Counted from the first letter of the stretch, positions 16,879-25,679 are shown. The stretch: DNA of 64,000 bases from Streptomyces sp. PR69 (GCF_026420845.1 NZ_JAOWCB010000006.1:62001-126000), one strand, 5' to 3'. Numbers and translations: made by a program. Notes: a model not told the origin generated them from the letters alone.

Positions 16879-17882
16879 CCGGTGCGGAGGCGCGAGCCCT
16901 CGTCGCCCGGACGCGGGCCACGGGTGTGCGCTCGGACACCGGTCCCCCGCGGACGCCGCCGCCTGAGACCGGCAGCCACTTCGCGGTCCTGGTCAAGCCC
17001 GAGGTCATGACCTCCGCCGCCGCGGCCGACGCGCTGCCGGAGGCGGTACGGGTGCTCGGCCAGGCAGACGTGAGCGTGCTGCGCTGCGCCGTGCTGCCGG
17101 CCGGGGACTTCGCCGGGCGCGGGTACCTGCTCCTGCACTATCCGCGCCTGCACCGGGTCGCCGCGGACGGGGCCGGGGCCCTCTCCTCCAGCGCCCGCAG
17201 GGAACTCGACTCGCTCATGGCCGCGTCGCGGATCGCCGACGCCCCCGGGGCGTACGAGGCGATGACGCGCGAGGCGGACCTGTCTCCGGCGGCCCTGGAG
17301 GAACGCTGCCGGGGGGCGGGCATCCACAAGCTGGGCTCCGGCTCGTACGCCTCGGTGACGGAGCTGAACGGACGCCCGGTCACGGTGCTGAACGGTTTCC
17401 TGCCGGCCCTGGCCGCGGGCTACACCGGTCCCGGGGCCCTGGTCGGCCTCCTCGAATGCCACAGCAATCACGAGATCGACAGGCTGCGCGGCGAACTCCT
17501 GGGGGCGCTTGACCCGGCCGACGCGACCCCGGCGTCGCTGCGTGGGACGCTGGGCGTCCTGGCCCGCGAGCACGGGATCGCCCTTACCGAGGGCCGGAAC
17601 GCCGTCCACCTGTCGGCGGGCCATCTGGAGGGGATGTTCCAGGTCTGGCGCTACTTCGCCGCCCTCGACGGACGGGGCGTCGAGACCACCGCGTTCGGCC
17701 GCTCACTGGCCGGACACGGGGTGCCCCCGGCGGCGGTGGCGGCGCTGGCCGCCGACCGCAACCTCGCCGGGGACTCAGGGGAGACGGCATCTCCGCACGG
17801 CGACACCGAGAACCTCCACCGCGACAGGGTCCTCGATCGGGTACGGCAATGGGCTGCCGCTGGGAAGGGGTTGGGAACATGA
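16875..17882 (+). CDS. Nucleoside-diphosphate-kinase-like protein with a large insertion
   Basis: The 335-residue protein has the N-terminal NDK strand HFAVLVKPEVM (cf. FAMIKPD), then GPGALVGLLECHSNHEIDRL, ATPASLRGTLG and the nucleotide-binding/catalytic motif EGRNAVHLSAG with His245 in the position of the phosphohistidine. Ordinary NDKs are about 140-150 residues; here roughly 100 extra residues sit between the first strand and the motif region, plus an extension. Catalytic residues Lys, Arg, Asn and His are retained. It could phosphorylate a nucleotide-like pathway intermediate. GTG 16875 (or 16872) overlaps the SAM synthetase stop, and its own stop overlaps the next ATG, so it is translationally embedded in the operon. 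Confidence 0.75.
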   Translation: MTGAEARALVARTRATGVRSDTGPPRTPPPETGSHFAVLVKPEVMTSAAAADALPEAVRVLGQADVSVLRCAVLPAGDFAGRGYLLLHYPRLHRVAADGAGALSSSARRELDSLMAASRIADAPGAYEAMTREADLSPAALEERCRGAGIHKLGSGSYASVTELNGRPVTVLNGFLPALAAGYTGPGALVGLLECHSNHEIDRLRGELLGALDPADATPASLRGTLGVLAREHGIALTEGRNAVHLSAGHLEGMFQVWRYFAALDGRGVETTAFGRSLAGHGVPPAAVAALAADRNLAGDSGETASPHGDTENLHRDRVLDRVRQWAAAGKGLGT

Positions 17883-18667
17883 CCGGTCTCGCGCGCGGAC
17901 TCGCCGGACGCACCGCGGTGGTGACCGGCGGCGCCCAGGGGATCGGCGCGGCGGTTGCCGAACGGCTGTGCGCTGAGGGCTGCCGTGTCCTGATCTACGA
18001 CAAGGACGCCGAGCACGGCCGGGCCGCGGTGGACGCATGGCTGGAGCGGGGCCACGAGGTTCGGCTGGCCGTGGGCGATGTCACGGACCGGGCGGCGGTG
18101 GCGGCGGCCTTCACGGGGCTCCCGGCCGGCTGGCCGAGGCCGACGCTGCTGGTGAATCTCGCCGCGGGCTTCGTCTTCAGGGGTCTGGAGGCGACCGCGG
18201 AGGAATGGCACGCCGCGCTCGATCCCACCATCGTCGGACTCTCCCTGGTCATTCGGGAGTTCGTCGCCGGGCTGCCGAACCGCGACGCCGACGCCGCGAT
18301 CGTGAACATGGCGTCTATTTCGGCACATATCGCCCAGAGCGGCTATCTGACATACAACACCAGCAAGTCCGCCGTGCTCGGCTTTACCCGGTGCACCGCC
18401 GAGGAGCTGGCCCCCCGGGGCGTTCGGGTCAACTCGGTGAGCCCCGGAACCGTGTGGAACGCCAACAACGAGCGTTACCACCGCGAGGCGCTCGGACTCG
18501 ACCGGGCGGCCGCCGAGGCCGCTCCGGAACACGGCGGAAAGTTCCTGCTCAAACGGTTCGCGGACCCGTCCGAGGTCGCCGCGCCGATCGCGTTCCTGCT
18601 GTCGTCCGACGCCAGTTTCATCACCGGCGCCGATCTGCCGGTAGACGGAGGGTACTTGGCGGTATGA
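17879..18667 (+). CDS. Short-chain dehydrogenase/reductase
   Basis: The 262-residue protein has TGGAQGIGAAVAERL for cofactor binding, NLAAG for the fold, and Y159 and K163 in YLTYNTSKSAVLGFTR with the serine in VNMASISAH. The ending FLLSSDASFITGADLPVDGG is classical for this family. It should oxidise or reduce a hydroxyl or keto group, plausibly preparing a ketone for the class III aminotransferase. ATG 17879 overlaps the NDK-like stop (ATGA), with GGAAGGGG upstream. Confidence 0.92.
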   Translation: MTGLARGLAGRTAVVTGGAQGIGAAVAERLCAEGCRVLIYDKDAEHGRAAVDAWLERGHEVRLAVGDVTDRAAVAAAFTGLPAGWPRPTLLVNLAAGFVFRGLEATAEEWHAALDPTIVGLSLVIREFVAGLPNRDADAAIVNMASISAHIAQSGYLTYNTSKSAVLGFTRCTAEELAPRGVRVNSVSPGTVWNANNERYHREALGLDRAAAEAAPEHGGKFLLKRFADPSEVAAPIAFLLSSDASFITGADLPVDGGYLAV

Positions 18668-18671
18668 GGCC

Positions 18672-19481
18672 ATGATCGATCTGCATACTCACCACAACCG
18701 CTGCGGGCACGCCACCGGCTCGCTGCGGGACTACGTCACGGCGGCACTGGACAAGGGCGTCAGGGTGCTGGGGCTCTCCGACCACACCCCGATGTTCGCG
18801 GCGGAGGAGGACCACGCGCTGCCGCGGGTGGCGATGCCGAAGTCGGAGTTTCCCTCCTATATCGCGGAAGCCCTGGCGCTGAAAGAGGAGTTCGCGAACA
18901 GCATCGAGATCCTCGTCTCCACCGAGGCCGACTTCTTCAGCGGCCGCATGGACGCGTACACCAAGGCGCTGAGCCGCTACCCGCTGGACTACGTCATCGG
19001 GTCGGTCCATATGTTCGAGGGCCGGGACATCTTCGACGTCACCCGCTGGCAGACCGTGGAGGAGCGGGATCTCGCCGCCGTCAAGGCGCGGTACTTCCGG
19101 GCGATGGCCGAATGCGCCCGTTCCGGTCTCTTCCACGTCATGGGGCACGTGGACGCGCTGAAGGGCAACTACCCGAAGCTGGGCGCCGTCCCGGCGCCCG
19201 CCGCGGCCGACGAAATGCTGCGCGCGATCCGGGACTCCGGCGCCGTGATGGAGATCAACACCTCGGGCGGCACCAAGCTGTGCGGCGGCTGGTATCCCGA
19301 GTTCGACCTCCTCGAACGCGCCCACCACTTCCAGGTCCCGATCACCTTCGCCTCCGACGCGCACGTCCCCGAACGCGTCTGCGACCAGTACCCCGAAGTG
19401 GTCAAGGTGCTCAGCGACATCGGGTTCCGCACCTGGACGGTGTTCCGCCGCGGCACCGCCCGGACATGTCCTCTGATCTGA
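18672..19481 (+). CDS. PHP-domain phosphatase (histidinol-phosphatase-like)
   Basis: The 269-residue protein has the metal-binding PHP blocks in order: MIDLHTHHNRCGHATG, LGLSDHTPM, LVSTEADFFSG, VIGSVHMFEGRDIF, FHVMGHVDALKGN, MEINTSGG and ITFASDAHVPERV. This is the HisK histidinol-phosphatase arrangement. No other histidine-biosynthesis gene is near, so it probably hydrolyses a pathway phosphate ester. It starts four bases after the SDR stop. Confidence 0.9.
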   Translation: MIDLHTHHNRCGHATGSLRDYVTAALDKGVRVLGLSDHTPMFAAEEDHALPRVAMPKSEFPSYIAEALALKEEFANSIEILVSTEADFFSGRMDAYTKALSRYPLDYVIGSVHMFEGRDIFDVTRWQTVEERDLAAVKARYFRAMAECARSGLFHVMGHVDALKGNYPKLGAVPAPAAADEMLRAIRDSGAVMEINTSGGTKLCGGWYPEFDLLERAHHFQVPITFASDAHVPERVCDQYPEVVKVLSDIGFRTWTVFRRGTARTCPLI

Positions 19482-19545
19482 CCGATGCCAAGCCGACTCC
19501 GCCGGTGTTCCGAGACCGGCCGGACCGTTTCCCTCTGGAGACCGC

Positions 19546-20703
19546 ATGCGTGTGAGCGAACTTGCCGCCGGTGACCCCGCCGGTGCGACCACCCGGTATC
19601 TGCTGGTCCGGGACCAGCCTCTCCGGATCGTCACTGCCTCGGCCGAGGCGGACGGGCTGGTGTCGGAGACCTTCTGGCCGCCGGGAATGCTGGGCGTGAC
19701 CGAGACTTCCCACGCATCCGAACCCGAACTCACCGTGGTCGATCTGACCCGCGATCCCGCCGAGATCCGCGAGCTGCTCGACGAGGCGGCCGCGACCGCC
19801 GTGCGGGGCGAGTACGAACTCACCCGGCACTACCGGCTGCCCCGTTACGACGGCGACACCTGCACCGTCTTCACGCTCCAGGACGTGAACTCCGAGGAGG
19901 TGGCCGCCCTGATACGCACTGAGCGGCGCATCACCCTGGTACGCACCCGGTCGGTTCTGGGCGACCGGTGGCTGACCAGGATCATCCGCGACGTGGCCAC
20001 CCGGATCGCCAAGGCGGAGGGCTCCCTGGTCCTGCACTCCTCGGCGTTCGTCCAGGACGACGGCGCCTACCTGGTGATCGGGGACTCCGGGGCGGGCAAG
20101 TCCACCACGGCCATCGCACTGGCCCGGCTGCTGCCCTCCGCCGGCTGGATGGGCAACGACCGCATGCACCTGGAAGAGCAGGCGCGGGGAGACCAGACGC
20201 AGGGCTATCAGGTGACGGCCTGTCCGCTGCCGCTCGCCGTCAACAAGGGGTCGCTCGACGTCATGGGCGTCACCGACTTCGGGTCCTGGTCCGTGCGGGC
20301 GGGCTTCCCGCCGCCGGAGTCGGACTGGGACCGGTTCCACGGCGAGGACAAGCTGAAGCTGAGTTCCCAGGAGGTCAGCCGCTATCTCGGCGTCCGCGTC
20401 GTGCCGAACGCCACGCTCGCCGGTGTGATCCTGCCACGGGTCGATCTCACGGCGGGGTACTCCCTCGAACCGGCGACGCCCGGCTACACCGCCGAAGTGA
20501 TCAAGAGGAACTGCTTCTCCCTCGATGACAACCTGTACGGCGAGGACTGGCTGAACGTTCCCACCCGACGGCGTGCCGCTCCCCCGCCGATCGACGCCTT
20601 CCTGGACCACCTGACGAAACTTCCCGTGCTGCGCTGCTCCGTGGGCAGCGCCGCCGACGTGGCGAAGCTGGCGGACGGGTTCCTGGACGCCGTGCGCACG
20701 TGA
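19546..20703 (+). CDS. HPr-kinase-like P-loop protein (first of two)
   Basis: The 385-residue protein has an N-terminal domain of about 150 residues without recognised motifs, then LHSSAFVQDDGAYLVIGDSG (cut at 20) leading to Walker A GDSGAGKST at residues 179-187, and a following acidic GNDRMHLEE. The P-loop preceded by a strand pair that includes LHSSAF is the HprK/coaE-like fold, which phosphorylates serine hydroxyls in proteins or small molecules. A GGAG site precedes ATG 19546. No PTS HPr-type partner is near, so the substrate is probably a pathway intermediate or the product, for example for self-protection (inference). Confidence 0.65.
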   Translation: MRVSELAAGDPAGATTRYLLVRDQPLRIVTASAEADGLVSETFWPPGMLGVTETSHASEPELTVVDLTRDPAEIRELLDEAAATAVRGEYELTRHYRLPRYDGDTCTVFTLQDVNSEEVAALIRTERRITLVRTRSVLGDRWLTRIIRDVATRIAKAEGSLVLHSSAFVQDDGAYLVIGDSGAGKSTTAIALARLLPSAGWMGNDRMHLEEQARGDQTQGYQVTACPLPLAVNKGSLDVMGVTDFGSWSVRAGFPPPESDWDRFHGEDKLKLSSQEVSRYLGVRVVPNATLAGVILPRVDLTAGYSLEPATPGYTAEVIKRNCFSLDDNLYGEDWLNVPTRRRAAPPPIDAFLDHLTKLPVLRCSVGSAADVAKLADGFLDAVRT

Positions 20704-20744
20704 CGGGGTCTCGGGGCGCTCGGGGCGCGGTGCGGACGTGACGG

Positions 20745-21755
20745 TCAGCGGCCGCGGTCCGCATCGGCGTCAAGCTCCGCCGCCGTTCCGGCAATCAGAT
20801 CCAGATTCCGCGGGTACCGCGCCCAGAAGCGCCCGACCCAGCCGAGGTACCACGGTCCCAGGCTTGCGTCGCGCTGCCCGAGCAGCGTCACATGGCCATG
20901 CCGCGGCAGGAACCACAGGGCGCCGAGCCGCGCCAGGTCGCCCGCGCTCGCATACGGCATGCGCAGGCGCGTGTGCAGGTGCGTGAGAAAGCGGCGGAGC
21001 GCCTGTGGGTCCAGTGCGAAATCACCGCGGCCGAGACGGCAGGAGAGCCACAGCGCCTTGCCCGCGTCGGCCGGCCGGCGGGAGAAACCGGCCTCGTCCC
21101 AGTCGATGACGGTCAGCGGCCGGGAGTCGCTGGAGATCAGGTTCCGGCCGTGCAGGTCGCCGTGGTGGATCACCAGGGCGTCCGGACGCGTCAGCCGTAC
21201 GGCGCTGTCCCGCAGTTCACCGAGATGGTCGTTCATGGCCCTCGCGAGACCCCGCCACTCGCCGGTCAAGAGCGGCTCCGCGAGCTCGCGCTCCCGCTCC
21301 GCGCTGGACACCCACGGCGAGGCGTAGTCCCCGACCAGGTCCTCCTCGGCCGCCACCCCGCCGGCCCGGGCCGCCAGATCCGCCAGATCCGCCAGATCCG
21401 CCAGATCCGCGAGAACGCCGACGACCTGGACGATGTGCTGCCGCGCGTCGTGCGAGGGCGCTCCCGGAGCGTACGGCCGGATCACCACCAGCCGCGGGCG
21501 ATCCGCGGTGTGGAGCCCCATGTCGAGCACCGGCGGGTACCAGGCCGTGCCGCGCAGCGCCGCGTCCACGCGCAGGATGCGCCGGAACTCGGCGCCGGAG
21601 GAGCGGTCCGCACAGTGCACCTTCACGGAGAGCGCCTGGCCGCCCTCGGTGACCCGGTAGGACGAGTTGAGTCCGCGGCCCTCAAGGGCCTCGGCGTCAC
21701 CGGCCGCGACGAGCTCCATGGCGTGCCGTACCGTGAGCCGTGCGGGGCCGGTCAT
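20745..21755 (-). CDS. Aminoglycoside phosphotransferase (APH) family kinase
   Basis: The 336-residue protein has the APH catalytic loop ALVIHHGDLHGRNLIS and metal-binding TVIDWDEAGFSRRP; the ATP lysine is in ALSVKVHC. It lacks a signal peptide. Four tandem LAD units (VLADLADLADLADLAA), encoded by repeats of CGCCAGATC at about 21380-21415, sit in the variable inter-lobe region and look like a repeat-slippage expansion. Its start overlaps the stop of the upstream kinase gene (ATGA), so the two are coupled. It may phosphorylate a pathway alcohol or inactivate the product for self-resistance. Confidence 0.85.
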   Translation of the reverse strand: MTGPARLTVRHAMELVAAGDAEALEGRGLNSSYRVTEGGQALSVKVHCADRSSGAEFRRILRVDAALRGTAWYPPVLDMGLHTADRPRLVVIRPYAPGAPSHDARQHIVQVVGVLADLADLADLADLAARAGGVAAEEDLVGDYASPWVSSAERERELAEPLLTGEWRGLARAMNDHLGELRDSAVRLTRPDALVIHHGDLHGRNLISSDSRPLTVIDWDEAGFSRRPADAGKALWLSCRLGRGDFALDPQALRRFLTHLHTRLRMPYASAGDLARLGALWFLPRHGHVTLLGQRDASLGPWYLGWVGRFWARYPRNLDLIAGTAAELDADADRGR

Positions 21756-22321
21756 GGACGGCGGTCGCCCGTGGCCACCTCGCTGCCGAGCCAGTCGGTC
21801 ACCGCGGTGACCAGTCGGTCCAGCGGCTGGGCGCTGTCAAGCCGCTGGACCGGACAGCGCAGCCGCGCCAGCCAGCGTTCGTCCTTGGACCGGCGGCCCG
21901 GGACCACCGTGTCCTCGTAGCCCCGCGCCCATTCCATGAAGTCGTGGTGGGCCGCCTCGTTGGCGCCGCCGTTCTCGATGGTGTCGCCGTAGCGGACGGT
22001 CTCGCGGCGCAACAGCCGGTCCATGCGGGTGTCCGCGTCGACGGTCAGGAACACGACGGCGTCCACCTGAGCGACGACGCTGTCGCCCCAGCTGCGCAGC
22101 GATCCGGACAACACCCAGGCGGGGCGCGGCACGAACAGCGCGTTCATCAGGGCGAGGCGTTCCTCGACGGGACGCTTGTGGGTGTAGGGCGGAGAGGTCG
22201 GCAGCCAGAGGTAGTCGTCCACGTCCGCGTGCGGCACCGCCCACAGGGTCGCCAGCGCACGGCCCAGTGTCGTGCTGCCCGCTCCGCTCGGCCCCGTGAC
22301 GAGCAGCCGGTACCCGCGCAT
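21752..22321 (-). CDS. Adenylate-kinase-like P-loop protein with altered Walker A
   Basis: The 189-residue protein begins MRGYRLLVTGPSGAGSTTLG. The P-loop is GPSGAGSTT, so the usual Walker lysine is replaced by Ser. The same replacement occurs in a known subgroup of small adenylate-kinase-like ATPases with GxSGxGTTT, so this is not necessarily inactivating. The lid arginines are in MDRLLRRETVRYGD. GGAAGGAAGG lies ahead of ATG 22321. It is the first gene of a two-gene minus-strand unit with the APH kinase. Substrate unknown. Confidence 0.75.
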   Translation of the reverse strand: MRGYRLLVTGPSGAGSTTLGRALATLWAVPHADVDDYLWLPTSPPYTHKRPVEERLALMNALFVPRPAWVLSGSLRSWGDSVVAQVDAVVFLTVDADTRMDRLLRRETVRYGDTIENGGANEAAHHDFMEWARGYEDTVVPGRRSKDERWLARLRCPVQRLDSAQPLDRLVTAVTDWLGSEVATGDRRP

Positions 22322-22484
22322 CCGCCGCCTTCCTTCCGCTGCTGCTCCAGTTCGGCCCGATCAGCTCAACCAGCCTATACCGCCGCCATGTTGGTGCGGG
22401 TGCGACGCACACCTGAAGTCCCCCGCCCCGCTCCGCCCCGCTCGGTGCGAGCATTTCACCACAGACAGATCCCGGCGAACCGGC

Positions 22485-22490
22485 TACGCT
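22485..22490 (+). promoter_or_regulatory. Candidate -10 box of a leaderless transcript
   Basis: TACGCT ends seven bases before ATG 22498 and no ribosome site precedes that ATG. This spacing is typical of leaderless mRNAs in actinobacteria, where transcription starts at the start codon. The -35 region is not clear. The same 176-base gap must also carry the promoter of the divergent kinase. Confidence 0.35.
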
Positions 22491-22497
22491 CGCCGAC

Positions 22498-23202
22498 ATG
22501 CCGAGTGCGTTGGTAACCGGTGTCTCCCGCGGTCTGGGGGCGCACCTCTGCCGCGCGCTCAAGGCGGCCGGCTACCGCGTGCTGGGGGCGGGGCTGGCCA
22601 CCTCGCCGCAGAACGACGCACTTGACGACTACCAGGTGGTCGACCTGCGCGAGCCGCTCGCGGACGGCCTGTTCGCCGCCGAGGACATCGATGTGCTCGT
22701 CAACAACGCCGGGGTCTACCTGGACGACCCTCGCCGCGGATACGGCGACCTCTTCTCACTCTCCCCGCACGATCTGCGGGACACCTTCGAGGTCAACCTC
22801 TTCGGCACGGCGCAGCTGGTCCTGAAGTGCGCGCCGCGCATGCTCGCGCGCGGCTCGGGCCGGATCGTCTGCGTCTCCTCGGGGATGGGCAGGCTCCAGG
22901 ACGCCGACGGGGCGTCGTTCGCCTACCGTTCGTCCAAGCTCGCGGTCAACTCCCTGGTCCTCGCGGTGGCCCGGCACTTCTCCGCAGGCTCCAAAGACCT
23001 GTCCGCCTTCTCCTACTGCCCGGGCTGGGTGCGGACCGACATGGGCATGGAATCCGCGCCGCATGATCCCGCGCCCGCGGCGGACGATCTGGTGCGGCTG
23101 CTGAGCATTCCCGCCGCGCGGTCCAACGGCAGGTTTTTCCGCGGTCTCAGCGAACTGGGGTGGGACACCCGTGGCCCGCTCGTGGCGGACCAGGAACCCT
23201 GA
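22498..23202 (+). CDS. Short-chain dehydrogenase/reductase
   Basis: The 234-residue protein has ALVTGVSRGLGAHLCRAL, the fold motif VLVNNAG, RIVCVSSGMGRL, and Y143 and K147 in FAYRSSKLAVNSL. The ending is FFRGLSELGWD. It is a classical SDR whose substrate cannot be told. It stands alone between the divergent kinase pair and a 209-base gap that contains a palindrome shared with the other promoter region of the cluster. Confidence 0.9.
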   Translation: MPSALVTGVSRGLGAHLCRALKAAGYRVLGAGLATSPQNDALDDYQVVDLREPLADGLFAAEDIDVLVNNAGVYLDDPRRGYGDLFSLSPHDLRDTFEVNLFGTAQLVLKCAPRMLARGSGRIVCVSSGMGRLQDADGASFAYRSSKLAVNSLVLAVARHFSAGSKDLSAFSYCPGWVRTDMGMESAPHDPAPAADDLVRLLSIPAARSNGRFFRGLSELGWDTRGPLVADQEP

Positions 23203-23214
23203 ATCCCATGTCCG

Positions 23215-23229
23215 TTCCGCTCAGCGGAA
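23215..23229. promoter_or_regulatory. Second TTCCG-N5-CGGAA palindrome
   Basis: TTCCG CTCAG CGGAA lies 13 bases after the SDR stop and about 185 bases before the second HPr-kinase-like gene. Its half-sites equal those of the palindrome at 7181-7199, while the five central bases differ, as expected for a protein-binding site rather than a copied repeat. It could serve the 23.4-28.2 kb operon. Confidence 0.45.
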
Positions 23230-23411
23230 TCGATCCGGACAAGGCGCGGAAACCTTGTCATGATCGACCGAGCGGCCCAGGTTCCGGCGTCCTCGCCGGC
23301 TCCGTCACCTGACCGGCCCGGCAGCCGAGGGACTTCGCCCGACAGGTGCCTCGCTGCGGAGAACTGGGGCCCGTTCCCGGGCCGTACTCAGACGCGGCGG
23401 TGAGACACGGA

Positions 23412-24512
23412 ATGGAATCGAGCAGCGCGACGCACCGGTACACGGTTGGTTCACGTTTCGCGAGCACCGGCCTGACGTGCACGCGGTCCGCGGCGGAGCG
23501 TATCCGCCGTCTCGCGAGTCCTTATCTGGCCGTCGAGCCGGGCCCGTCCGAGCCGGGCACGTGGCAGGTGATCGCGGGCGCCGCGCCCCCGGACGGCGCC
23601 GTGCGGGAATCGGTCGCCGCACTGGGCGAAGTGGCCGTGGACTACGCCGTCGATCACGTCGGCAAAGCCCTCTTCCACCTCGCGCCCCAGGGCGAGGCGT
23701 GGGTCACCCAGTCCCTGCTGCGGGCCACCCGAGCGGTGCACCGCTCGGCTGCGAGCCGGCAGGGCGTGCTCTTCCTCCACGCCGGGCTCGTCGAACTGAA
23801 CGGCCTCGGGGTCGCCCTGGTCGGCGGCAGCCGGGCGGGCAAGACCTCCTTCATCATGGCCAGCGTGCTGCACGGTTCGGGCGTCATGGTGTGCAACGAC
23901 GATGTGAGCCTGACCGCGGAGCGGGACGGGGACGGCGTGCTGGGCGCCGGGTGGCCCCGGTCCATATCCGTCCGGCTGGACACCCTTGATCTGCTGTTCG
24001 GGCGCGACCGGGCGCAGTCCCTCCGGTCCTCGCTGACCCACCCCGCCAACCAGACGCTGCTGAGCCTGCGGGAGTCGGGGGTCGAGGAGCACGGGACCGC
24101 TCTGATCTACCCGTGGGAGTACGCGGACCTGCTGCACACCAAGATCGGGCCGTCCGCCAGGGTCGACGCACTCGTCCACCTGAGTCTCGCCGATGACCCG
24201 TCGGAGTCCGAGCTGGCCTCCGTACCGCCGTCCGAGCGTGCCGGACTTCTGGAGAGACACGTCCTGGGCCTGCCGAACAAGCACCTCAACATGTTCGGCC
24301 ACGAGCCCGCCGGCGGAAGCCTCCAGCGCACCCGTGAGGCCCTGACGGCGCTGCCGGCCTTCCGTTTCCGCTACGAGTTCCGCGATGTGCGGCGGCAGGT
24401 CGAACGGCTCGCCGACGAACTCCGCGCCCGGGTGCCCAAGCCGGACCGCGCTCGGCCGCTCGGCCGCACAGACCAAGCCTCAACGGCGGCCGTTCACCCC
24501 CAAGCCGGCTGA
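23412..24512 (+). CDS. HPr-kinase-like P-loop protein (second of two)
   Basis: The 366-residue protein has an N-terminal beta-rich domain, then GVLFLHAGLVELNGLGVALV leading to Walker A GGSRAGKT at residues 138-145 and VMVCNDDVSLTAE, the acidic motif expected after the P-loop in HprK-like proteins. A GTG 66 bases upstream is in frame; ATG 23412 was preferred, though its ribosome site is weak. It shares the plan of the 19.5-kb paralogue but differs in sequence and length, so the two probably act on different substrates or successive steps. Confidence 0.65.
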   Translation: MESSSATHRYTVGSRFASTGLTCTRSAAERIRRLASPYLAVEPGPSEPGTWQVIAGAAPPDGAVRESVAALGEVAVDYAVDHVGKALFHLAPQGEAWVTQSLLRATRAVHRSAASRQGVLFLHAGLVELNGLGVALVGGSRAGKTSFIMASVLHGSGVMVCNDDVSLTAERDGDGVLGAGWPRSISVRLDTLDLLFGRDRAQSLRSSLTHPANQTLLSLRESGVEEHGTALIYPWEYADLLHTKIGPSARVDALVHLSLADDPSESELASVPPSERAGLLERHVLGLPNKHLNMFGHEPAGGSLQRTREALTALPAFRFRYEFRDVRRQVERLADELRARVPKPDRARPLGRTDQASTAAVHPQAG

Positions 24513-24575
24513 AACCACAAACCCGCCCGGCCGCGCCGGCCATACGTCACACAGGCAGAGAGGGGCAGAGCAGCC

Positions 24576-25679
24576 GTGCTCTCCTTCCGTGCACACCTTT
24601 CCCCGGTCAACGGCATGGACGACTTCGACGAGGAGGCTGTGCTGGCGAAGATCCATCTCGTCGACGGCGACATTCTGATGCTGTCCGGCTCGCTCGTGGA
24701 CGGCTCGGGCACCCCGTCGTCGGACTTCGATTTCTGCGTCATGGCGCAGTCGAAGGACGAGAGGTTCCACCGCGACACCTTCCCCCGCGAGAGTCACATG
24801 AGGTACTACACGAGCGGCGACCGGGTGAGGGCCAGCTTCGACTACCTGCCCCACAGCCTGCTCGGGGTGGACGTCGAGTACTGGACGGTCCAGGAGATCT
24901 CCGACATGCTCGCCTCGCACGCGCAGCTGTACGCGCACATGAAGAGCCGCGCCCGCAAGTCCTCCAGCTTCGCGGCCTCGGCCGTGGACTTCCGCCTCCT
25001 CTCCCGGCTCACGTACGGCGTCCCGCTGACCGATGCCGCCGGGTTCGAGAAGATCGCGAATGAGGTGCGCCCGGGCGAGATCGCGTACACGGCGTTCCGC
25101 ACCGCGGTCGGCAGCTACCCGGACTTCCGCGACCTGGCCGGAATGTGGGCACAGGGGGACTACGAGTCCGCGCTGATCGCGGCCCGCAAGCTCGGAGTCG
25201 ACACCTTCCGGGGCCTGACCCACGTGTACGGCAACACCAACCGCAACCCGAAGTATCTGGCCCGTTTCCTGGCCCGGCTCCCCGAGCCGCTGTCCGGACT
25301 GACCGCACGGTTCCGCCATCTGAACGCCTACGGTGTGGCGGACCCGGCCGACGCGGCCGACGCCGTCCTGGAGTGGCTCGACCTCATCGACCTGGCCTTT
25401 GCCGAGATCCGCCAAGCACGCGACAAGGCCGCAGCCTTCGTCGGCCGGAGCGATTTCCTCGGCCTGCTGAAGAGCGAACTGCATCAGTCGATGAGCTGGA
25501 ACGCCGAGATTTCGAACGAGTACTGCTTCCGCGCCCGCGAGGCCGAGCCCGGCGTTCCCTCGCTGCGCGAGCTGCTGACCGCGATGACGGCGCGGGGGTC
25601 GGCCGAGCACCGGCTGCCTCTCCAGGAGTGGGCCGCCGGCCGGACCGCGCCCGCCGGGGAGAACAACCAGTTCTCCTGA
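24576..25679 (+). CDS. Nucleotidyltransferase-fold protein (second of two)
   Basis: The 367-residue product shows the nucleotidyltransferase signature as LMLSGSLVDGSGTPSSDFDF with a further acid in LGVDVEYWTVQE. The remainder is helical. GTG 24576 has GAGAGGGG upstream. It resembles the 7.3-kb protein in layout (GS, then DxD, then a long helical C-terminus). It sits 41 bases before the AsnB homologue, which suggests successive steps, such as nucleotidylation and amide formation. No closer family could be named. Confidence 0.65.
   Translation: MLSFRAHLSPVNGMDDFDEEAVLAKIHLVDGDILMLSGSLVDGSGTPSSDFDFCVMAQSKDERFHRDTFPRESHMRYYTSGDRVRASFDYLPHSLLGVDVEYWTVQEISDMLASHAQLYAHMKSRARKSSSFAASAVDFRLLSRLTYGVPLTDAAGFEKIANEVRPGEIAYTAFRTAVGSYPDFRDLAGMWAQGDYESALIAARKLGVDTFRGLTHVYGNTNRNPKYLARFLARLPEPLSGLTARFRHLNAYGVADPADAADAVLEWLDLIDLAFAEIRQARDKAAAFVGRSDFLGLLKSELHQSMSWNAEISNEYCFRAREAEPGVPSLRELLTAMTARGSAEHRLPLQEWAAGRTAPAGENNQFS

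Noticed and set aside
19546-20703. Coenzyme A or shikimate-type kinase identity for the first P-loop protein
   Set aside because: The large N-terminal domain and the strand pair before the P-loop fit HprK-like proteins better; no CoaE or AroK lid motifs are visible.
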